A stretch of 64,000 nucleotides of DNA from Lentinula raphanica (Eukaryota > Basidiomycota > Agaricomycetes > Agaricales > Omphalotaceae). The stretch's first letter is position 1, and each line of letters opens with the position of its first letter. Below, one piece after another: positions 56,876 through 64,000 of the stretch. A program made the translations under genes and the position numbers. Where the stretch lies: the NCBI GenBank assembly GCA_027919835.1, contig JANVFP010000018.1, forward strand, positions 186,001 through 250,000, given 5' to 3'. The notes below the pieces were generated by a model. The model ran no database searches. It saw only the letters and a program-made list of their open reading frames with translations, and was not told where the DNA came from.

Positions 56876-57790
56876 TGAACTGCCTGTCGAGGCAACTTGT
56901 CGCGTCTTCGCAGATATTTCGTCCTATTGATGTCTTCTTAGCCAGCACATCTACGACTGTATATCTAGGAGCTACTCCAAGAGCAACTCAGGCCCTCGTA
57001 ATGCGCGTGCCAATGCGCATCCCGGAACAACCCCTGACCTGAAGGCCGTCAAAGAGGAAGCCAGCAGGTCTCTCTCCAATGCTGATTCGTCGTCGAAAGG
57101 TACTGATACTCGCTATACCTATGGCTCAACTTGCTCAAATTGATTTCTAGTGAACTCTCTACTTTCACCGTTCCGGTCAATCACTCGAATGAAATACTCG
57201 AAGTGTTGGAGTCCCAGGCAGGCCAAGAAGCGTTGCTCATGCTTCCTGAACGGGTATCTAAAAAACAAAGAACTCAACCAGCTCCTCTCCGAAGTTGTGC
57301 CAAGTGATGGTCAAGGAGACATTCGTATAATGCACGCTGTGGCTCAACATGGAAATTACCGCACCTTTACCCCTGGAAGGTTAGTAGGCCTAAGTTAGAA
57401 GCCTGGTGCAAGCCAATGGTTGATGCTCTCAATCAGACCAGGCCCAGATACAAACAGTAGAAGGCAGAGGAGATGAAACGCAAAGCCCCGAATCCGATAC
57501 GCAGAGTTCAATTGAAGGTGTGTCTTTTTCGAATACACTTTTTCTGCTATATTGACTGTTGACTTTCAGACGACTTGGAGACTGAAAAAGTCGTTCAACG
57601 CCCTTTCCCTATTCTCATGTCCTCCCGACCCTCTCATGGATTCTCGTGAAGTCCTCGACCTCAAGCCTACCGCTACAAACCCATTTCATAACCGGGTCAT
57701 CGTCCGTGACCACCGCTCGATCTTCCACCAAGCCATGTCTCTTGACGGATGCAATTTCGATGATCCTAAATGGACAAAAAACGAAGAGAG
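56876..57790 (+). CDS. hypothetical multi-exon gene, model unresolved
   Basis: An ATG at 56876 opens a Ser/Thr-rich N-terminus (MNCLSRQLVASSQIFRPIDV) that also looks like a mitochondrial presequence. Later plus-strand segments look coding: NARANAHPGTTPDLKAVKEE, then HSNEILEVLESQAGQEALLM near 57190, a continuation near 57270 (ELNQLLSEVVPSDGQGDIRI) and segments near 57550-57790. Short GT-AG pairs exist between them, but I could not find one set that keeps frame throughout. No domain is recognised. Confidence 0.3.
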
Positions 57791-58915
57791 AGGTGTTTAG
57801 AAGAGGTATTTCTGACCAGGGAAAACTAAGGCAGACGGCATGGCCTTTGATATTGGGTGACCAGAATGGGACTCAATTGGAGAGCAGCGGGACGAGGACC
57901 AGGAAGCCAAGAGGCATGCTTTTCTTCTCATATTTGTTGTTTCCTGCTTATAAAGCGATGCAGAAAACAATATCACGACCTCAAAGACCAATGGTGTGGT
58001 GTGCCTGAGGTCTTCGAAAGACCCGATATCATTCATGCAAGCCATCTGAACTTCGTTTGCTGTTTCTTCAAATGTTTTCCACACCGTCTGGAACTCCTTC
58101 GCACGAGATTAGAGACGAAAAATCGCGTTCACTACGGTATTCTACCATATCGCCGAATATGGTTGACATAGGGTCGCAATCACCGAGCAATGAACACTTT
58201 GAGCATCTTGCTGGTATCCTGCTCACTCACAACCTCATGAACGGTTAGATTGCACTTTCAATGCTCCTCATTTCATTTCTCAAACCAAGAGTAGATAACC
58301 AGGTACAATCAAGATCCTTGTCTTCGTCGTGATCCGTACAAGGTGGCGGTGCAAAAAGAAGCCCCGCCCCGATCATCACTTAGCGGGGAGGAGGAGGTAC
58401 AATCGAACAAGGATTGCCGAAGGGAACTGAGGGTGAGTGTAGCTCACATCCATAATGAGATTAACATATCGAATACCATTCTAGCGAAAGGCTTCGTACC
58501 GTGATCGCAACATCGAGGTCTAAAAATCGTCAAAGCCGTGGTGGCTTCGCATATCGTTTTGTAAAAGATCGACCGTTCTTCTACTTTGGCTGAAGTTTTT
58601 GTCGCACATAAAAGCCTCGTAAGTTCTCCTGCTCTACTCATCAACCTTGTCTTCATTATATGATTCATTTTTTCTTGTTTGTGTTTGTCTCCCAGGATTC
58701 TTGAAGTCGTTCAAGCCAAACGATCACAAACGATTATTCATCTTGATCCCATCGACAGTAGCAGGCAAAACCCTTCTTAATCCCATCCACCACGGTCCAA
58801 ACTCAATTTTTCAGTGCTCACATCGTTTCCACATCGTCATCCACACGATAACCGCTGCCTCTTCACGACCCAAACATCCATCTTCCTCAACCAGCTCTCT
58901 GACCCTCCCCAGTCA
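57791..58915. other. mostly unassigned
   Basis: Open stretches at 57857-58171 and near 58320-58440 may belong to the preceding unresolved gene but have no recognisable motif. The last 250 bp is the promoter of the second T5orf172 gene. Confidence 0.3.
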
Positions 58916-59419
58916 ATGGCCAAACGACCCAAATTCATATTGCGCGCTCTCTACGCGTTTCGTCGGGCTCGCTCAACCTCGTCGGCGGATGGACCGGGTT
59001 ACTTGTATGCATACGTCGATCACGGTCGCCGATGGAAGGTCGGGATGGCTCGCGATTTCGAACGGAGGAGGAGGGAATGGGACCAGCAGTGTCCTTGTGA
59101 CGATCGGATCTGGATGGTCCCTATTGCTACGACGAGGAGACGTCGAGCAGGTGAGTCGAGTTACTGATCATTATTGAGATTCCGATTCTAACTTCGCTTT
59201 GGCAGAGTCGCTGGCGCATCTATCTTTGGAGCTTGAATGCTCTGACCGACCGAAAGAATACTGTTCCAACTGTACGTTCCGCATTCTTCGAGTACCTCAT
59301 CGCCAACGTTCCTTCCAGGTCGAAAACGACACATTGAGAAATTCGAATTCTCGGACGATTGGTTTTACGATTGGTTGACGATTATTCGTCCTATCCTCAT
59401 CAGGTCATCGACGGCGTGA
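58916..59419 (+). CDS. T5orf172 (GIY-YIG-like) domain protein, copy 2
   Basis: Three exons encode about 134 residues, starting MAKRPKFILRALYAFRRARS. The core reads GYLYAYVDHG, RWKVGMARDF and RRREWDQQCPC, then W-M-V-P-I, as in copy 1 at 24.5 kb. After a 57-nt intron, ESLAHLSLELE and EYCSNC follow, and after a second intron CRKRHIEKFEF and a Trp-rich end. Introns are phase 1 at the same places as in copy 1. Conserved features are the GxLY...RWKVGM core, RR-x-EW-x-x-QCPC, H-L-x-LE, YC-x-x-C and H-x-E. A nuclease-like or nucleic acid role is inferred from the superfamily only. Confidence 0.8.
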
Positions 59420-60299
59420 GGTAAATACTTCTTTTCTTCCTCAAAATCTTCTACTGACTCTCATCAGTTATAGTAACGGGGATCATATACATCATGTATT
59501 CAATCATTAGTGTAGTTTAGAACCACACGCACCGCTCTGCGAATACGAAAGACCAACAAAACACGCAACAATGTGCGAAATAAAAACTCTAAGCTAAGTA
59601 TCACGGCGTTCGTGCTATTTCCTCTATTAACAAACATGTGTTAGGCCTATGATGCTCGTACCGCATACGCACTGCTCGTATTGTGACTGAAACGACGCGA
59701 TGCAGTCATTTCGGATGGTAAGCAAAAATTCTCCCTCAGAATGAGACTGCTGCGTATCTGAATTTCAATTCTCTGTTTGCAGAGCTAATCGTGAGTTCTC
59801 GATCTGATATACTCAAGCATTCAACGGCTCATCCTCGTAACTCACATAGCCATTGTGGCCAATGGTCGTCATCATTGTTGCCAACGCCGACCCAGCGCCA
59901 TTGGTCCAATCCTCGCAGCAACGTCAAACTCAACAGACGGAGTCGTCCAATCAAAAAGTTGAACGACCAATCCTCGGAACAAAGCGAATCTCATGAATCC
60001 TCTATGCCATCGCATCTCTCGACACCACACAACGGTTTTGCGACTGTTGATGAATTCGTGGAGGGCACTTACGAAGGTAAGGATGTTTCGCTTTTGACTG
60101 CTGGATCCGCTAACAAGCTTCACCGTTGATCGATACTTACACAGACCGTGGATCGACCTTTCAATTCATGAATCCAGTTTCCGAGCCATAATAATATGAC
60201 TGCTTGTACTTTCGACGTTCCGCTTTGTCCTTTCTCAATACACTCAACAACACATACTTCTTTTCCTTCAGTATATTCGTCTTTGTGAAATTTACAACA
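59420..60299. other. intergenic with a doubtful short frame
   Basis: An open frame at 59791-60129 encodes a Ser/His/Asn-rich peptide with VDEFVEGTYEGKDVSLLTAG near its end. It may be an exon of an unrecognised gene. Nothing else is seen. Confidence 0.3.
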
Positions 60300-60311
60300 G
60301 CTGTATACTTG

Positions 60312-60372
60312 AAGGAAGGAAACTGCTCGGCTCCACCGACGGTGGGTCCTACAAGGGAACAGTCGAGCCCAA
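60312..60372 (+). ncRNA. conserved three-way-junction element, copy 2
   Basis: This is the second copy of the block at 18.0 kb. Outer stem GGCTC (60329-60333) pairs with GAGCC (60365-60369). Hairpin CACC/GGTG pairs 60334-60337 with 60341-60344 (loop GAC). Hairpin TCCT/GGGA pairs 60347-60350 with 60355-60358 (loop ACAA). The third pair of the first hairpin is C-G here and T-A in copy 1. Confidence 0.5.
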
Positions 60373-60439
60373 TGAATGAGAGAAAAAGTTGAAAGTTGCA
60401 AAAGGACCAAGGAGACTTTTGTTTAGCACAAGCTGTACA

Positions 60440-60735
60440 AAAAGAGGAATAAGGTACATCAAAATGGAACAGGACATCAGCAACGTAGAATGACAAACAC
60501 ACATAGGTGAAGAATTGAAACCAGAGGCTGCTCATTTTCTGTTGAAGTGCTTCCTTCCAATCACAAACCGGTGACCAATCACGAAACAACGACCAGTCGC
60601 AAGTCGAGGACCAACGAACAAAACTTACATGGCATCTTGTTCAACTCAATCACGTATGTGTGTCAGTGCTAACAGGTGCAGGCCGTTTCTATACGACCCT
60701 ACTGAGAGTGGAGCGGAACACAACTCAAGTGTTTA
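60440..60735. repeat. dispersed repeat, 5' third copy
   Basis: This matches 41207-41470 in order: AAAATGGAAC, ACACACATAGGTGAAG, GAAGTGCTTCCTTCCAATCA, GACCAATCACGAAAC and GTGCAGGCCGTTTCTATACG. The 3' two-thirds of the element is missing. The following 60736-61132 holds no recognisable gene. Confidence 0.65.
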
Positions 60736-61132
60736 TTTATTCAGTCCAAGTCAAAATGAGAATGCCATAGTTCAGAATAGTATTATTCATATCATTGATC
60801 AAATGATCAGAGTACCCGACCACCTGTATCGATTTTGTCCAGATTATATCGTCATATAGAGGGCAGAATCTTAACTCACCAAGACCACCACGATTGAGAG
60901 CAACTGCTGTCGATAAACGAACCCTCAAGGACATACTTTCGGACATGTTTTGGATATGCGCGAATTATGATTGAATACATACTGTTTCGCACCGCCTATA
61001 CTACACAAGGCTGTTTGAGCAAAAATCTGAAATTTGTGAAGTTCTGGCAAAGTTTTGCTAGTAGTACAGCTACTAATAAGTACAATCTGTACAGAGTTTC
61101 CACTCCCAACTTGATAGTCTGAACTCAATTGC

Positions 61133-63988
61133 TTATACTGTCAGCAAGTCTGGCTTGTTATTAGATGATTGGCGAGCTTTTTTGCTCTCCCGACCCATTT
61201 CAGGAGGCTCTTCAAGATGCTTTCCAGAACGCTTCTGGCTTGAGCCACGTACATCTTGGGCCCTGATTTTCACGGGGACCAGCTCTATTGTCGAAGCTGC
61301 CTTCATCGACTCCGAATTAAAGGCCCTGAGGCATGTGAACTGAAAAAGTGGTTCAGCTTGGGCATTGATTGTTGGGTAATCCTCCTCTGCGATTCTGTAT
61401 GCCCCATACAGTATTCGGGCAAAATTTGACACAATATTGACAATGGGAGAGAAAGAAGGAGGCAGACAGTCCTCAAAATCTGGTGTCCTGAAGAAGAGAA
61501 GACGATCGGTGTTCAGATATTGGTTGGGAAAGATCTTGTTCATGAGATTTTGACGAGCCATAGGATTTCGAGATGTACAAGCTGCATCGTCATTGAACAG
61601 GAGGACCCACACGAGCACCCACCACACGGATTCTACATCATGTAGTGCATTATGAGCAAATGGTGGACGTTTAACCGCATCCTGGCCAGCTTCATTTGTA
61701 TAAGTCTCCTCAAAAAGGAGGTGCGATTGCTCATCAAATTCTGGTTCACGGGCTGGACGTGTATCAAAGACATATGACCCTGAAAGTGCTTCTGAAGCCA
61801 TAAAATAAGGGGTACCCTGACAAGGAACTAGTAACTAGATATCGTGTACAGAGAAGAACAAGATGAACTTACCGTGCGGACAGTATGTTGTGAACCATCA
61901 TCAATGCGCTTGGCATATTCCAAGTCTCCAAGAAGTCCTACATTCCGGTGCTTGTAGTAATATAAATTGCCACCGCTAATGTCACGGTGCACCCAGCCAG
62001 CAGAATGGATGTAGTGAAGGGCTATATAATTCATAAATTGAATCAGAATTGATTATGATCCTTGACTGTACTCAGGTTGGAAGAATATATCACACATACC
62101 AATCAGGATTCCCGACATAGCATGAAGAACGTTACCCAGGTTTCGTTCATCATATAAAGTAGTAGCATATTCTTGAAAAACAATTCGATAGTGATATTTT
62201 TGGGCAAAAGATACTTCCCCCAGTGTGCGAGTCTGACGTTGTGGGCGTCGAACTAACTCATTGCCATCATCATCCTGGAGTGTGTGAGGGCTGGAACTAG
62301 CGCGATCTTGGTCACCAGGACCACTAGGGCCAACACTTTGCTTGCTTGCAGAATTTGATTTCACCTCAGGTAGGAGGGGAACGAACTGAGCCTTTGTTAT
62401 TTTGTAACCACGAAGCATCACAGAAACAGTATCATCATCTGCTGTGCTTTGAAGTTGTGCCTTGACTCGACAGTGTTCAAGAGGTGTCAACAAACGATCC
62501 GTAACGGTTTTCTTGATTTTTTCCCGGTCTTTGGGATTTGCAGTACGTTGGACATCCTCAATGATTTTCTCGTAGATCTTATGTTCTTCTAAACGATCAA
62601 CATCAAGCCAGATATCCTTGAGGACACGAGTTCTGCCCTTTGCGTCCTTGACTTTCCAGACTCTTGCTCCTCGACCGATAGGATTGTCTGCTGAAAAATC
62701 AGAGAGTGTAGATATAGTTTGGTAGACATGCTTGTCCACAGCAATGTTGTATTGTCTTCTGTCTTCGGAATTGCAGTGGGAGAACGTAATAGTAGGGTCC
62801 CAGCCCATGTCTTCTGCTGTTGCAAAGGCAAATGATAAGAAGACATGCACAAGATAAGATTGATTCTACAAGACCTGGATGAGTGAATTGAATAAGAGAC
62901 TAGGAGCTCCCACCTGAATGAAATTGAATGAGTTTGTTCTCAATAAAGTGCCACGATTCAGGATCCATAGACGAAGTGACGTATTCTCAATGGTGAAGCC
63001 AAGTGTAAAACGCCTACACGGATCCAATGTCAACAGTTTAGCCATATTCCACATCAATTTGACAATATCCTGCAATGCAGAGTGCTGTGGTCAAACGCAA
63101 GCCAGACCGATGATCAACAAACCGAAAGCTCACATTTTCCACATCACCAGTGAATGCACTCTTCTTGAACTCCTGGGGAGCAGTCAAACTGTATACAGGC
63201 GGAGGCGGCTCCTTTACATTCCTTGTAGTAGCACCTGTTGTTGTTGAAATTTCTTGAGGGGAACCTTTTTGCGATCTTGAAGGTTGTGAAGTATCACTTG
63301 TTGGACTTGATACAATGTCTTTCCATTCGTCTAATTCCATGGCTGCTTTGCATTTCATTGACATCTCTGATAATAGCTTATCCGAAATTTTGAGAAATCC
63401 ATCGGGACGCGAGTCCCCGCCACCACGTTCCGAAAATGGTGTAGCATTCCCGTCCACTACAAGCTCGAAGTTAGGCTCCAGACCAGGTTCAATCTGTTGA
63501 GCCGCTTTCACAATAGCTGAGAAGATTCCGGCGAGTGGCGCAAACACTTTGGTCTCATGTTGGGACTGCTGGGCAGGATCATCTGAGAAGTCCGTCCAGC
63601 GTTTGTTGGCACCGTCATAAGTACCATTGTTTTTCAGAGTTTCACATATTAGTCCGAGTTTATTCTTCAAATTGCCCGGTAGCTGAGGTAAGACATGCTT
63701 GAAGTAATCGTTGATAGACATCTCTGCAATGGTTTTGGGGAGTCCAGAAACTAGCTCATCCCGCCGATTCTGTAGCTTGGGATCGGCGCGAAATATCGAC
63801 GATGTCGCTGTCTTTGGACGTGCTGGTGTATCTGGAGCGGCCACATTGGTATTATCCCGGGGTGGGGTGGTCTCTCGAGTTGATTCTGCACTTGTAAGGA
63901 TTATGTCGTTAACTGGTTGCATGTTGGTCCTAAGGCCTGAGGCCTGAGTGTCGAATCTTGGCCTGCTTTTATCCTTGTATGATTGCAC
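61133..63988 (-). CDS. FunK1-type protein kinase, possibly partial at the window edge
   Basis: About five exons encode a fungal-specific kinase-like protein. The N-terminal region (to about 63130) is a variable helical domain with INDYFKHVLPQLPGNLKNKL and the segment PNFELVVDGNATPF. The kinase N-lobe has SADNPIGRGARVWKVKD (glycine-rich loop equivalent) and RVLKDIWLD (Lys of the VAIK position). The C-lobe has IHSAGWVHRDISGGNLYYY (HRD loop with Asn) and GLLGDLEYAKR, where DFG is DLE. Then GTPYFMASEAL-type activation segment, HDVESVWWVLVWVLL, and a basic tail ending KPDLLTV. This order is typical of the FunK1 family expanded in Agaricomycetes. The frame stays open to the window end; an internal Met at 63922 could also be the start. 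Confidence 0.85.
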
Positions 63989-64000
63989 CGTGGCAAATTT

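Overview
The window looks like nuclear DNA of a mushroom-forming basidiomycete (Agaricomycete). Genes are dense and on both strands. They are cut by many short GT-AG introns, mostly 47 to 82 nt, and several have a CTAAC-like branch site. The gene content fits: a FunK1-type fungal kinase, an integrase-core protein of the mushroom type, a divergent HECT ligase, a TET/JBP-like oxygenase and T5orf172 proteins. No bacterial operon, rRNA gene, tRNA gene or CRISPR array was recognised.

Layout. 0.6-1.6 kb: an F-box protein. 2.4-7.3 kb: two six-exon paralogues for secreted proteins with an internally repeated W-W/F-D module, separated by two eroded copies of their promoter and leader. 8.0-10.7 kb: a tandem pair of short-chain dehydrogenases. 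11.4-12.6 kb: an orphan gene. 15.4-17.7 kb: a sugar transporter. 18.3-20.5 kb: a secreted protein built from four homologous one-exon modules. 21.3-22.1 kb: a secreted ricin B-type lectin. 23.3-30.2 kb: a repeat-rich stretch with one T5orf172 gene and a tandem array of broken ribosomal protein uL5 (RPL11) copies. 31.0-33.0 kb: an integrase-core protein. 33.8-37.3 kb and 42.2-44.8 kb: two copies of a duplicated SPT5-like locus, the second clearly broken and abutting a dispersed repeat. 37.5-40.9 kb: a HECT-type ubiquitin ligase. 45.0-46.7 kb: a TET/JBP-like 2-oxoglutarate dioxygenase. 47.2-49.5 kb: RPA1. 49.8-52.2 kb: a NOT1 gene that stops after its N-terminal region. 53-58 kb: poorly recognised genes. 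58.9-59.4 kb: a second T5orf172 gene. 61.1-64.0 kb: a FunK1 kinase running to the window edge.

A recurring theme is duplication and truncation of core-process genes (uL5, SPT5, NOT1) among dispersed repeats and mobile-element-linked families. The most novel-looking items are: a roughly 50-nt element present twice whose predicted three-way-junction fold is kept by compensatory changes; the four-module secreted protein whose exons are all symmetric phase 1-1 units; the secreted W-W-x-D paralogues; and four helically spaced TGAGTCA boxes in the divergent RPA1/NOT1 promoter. Gene models were spliced by eye, so some exon edges are uncertain where stated.
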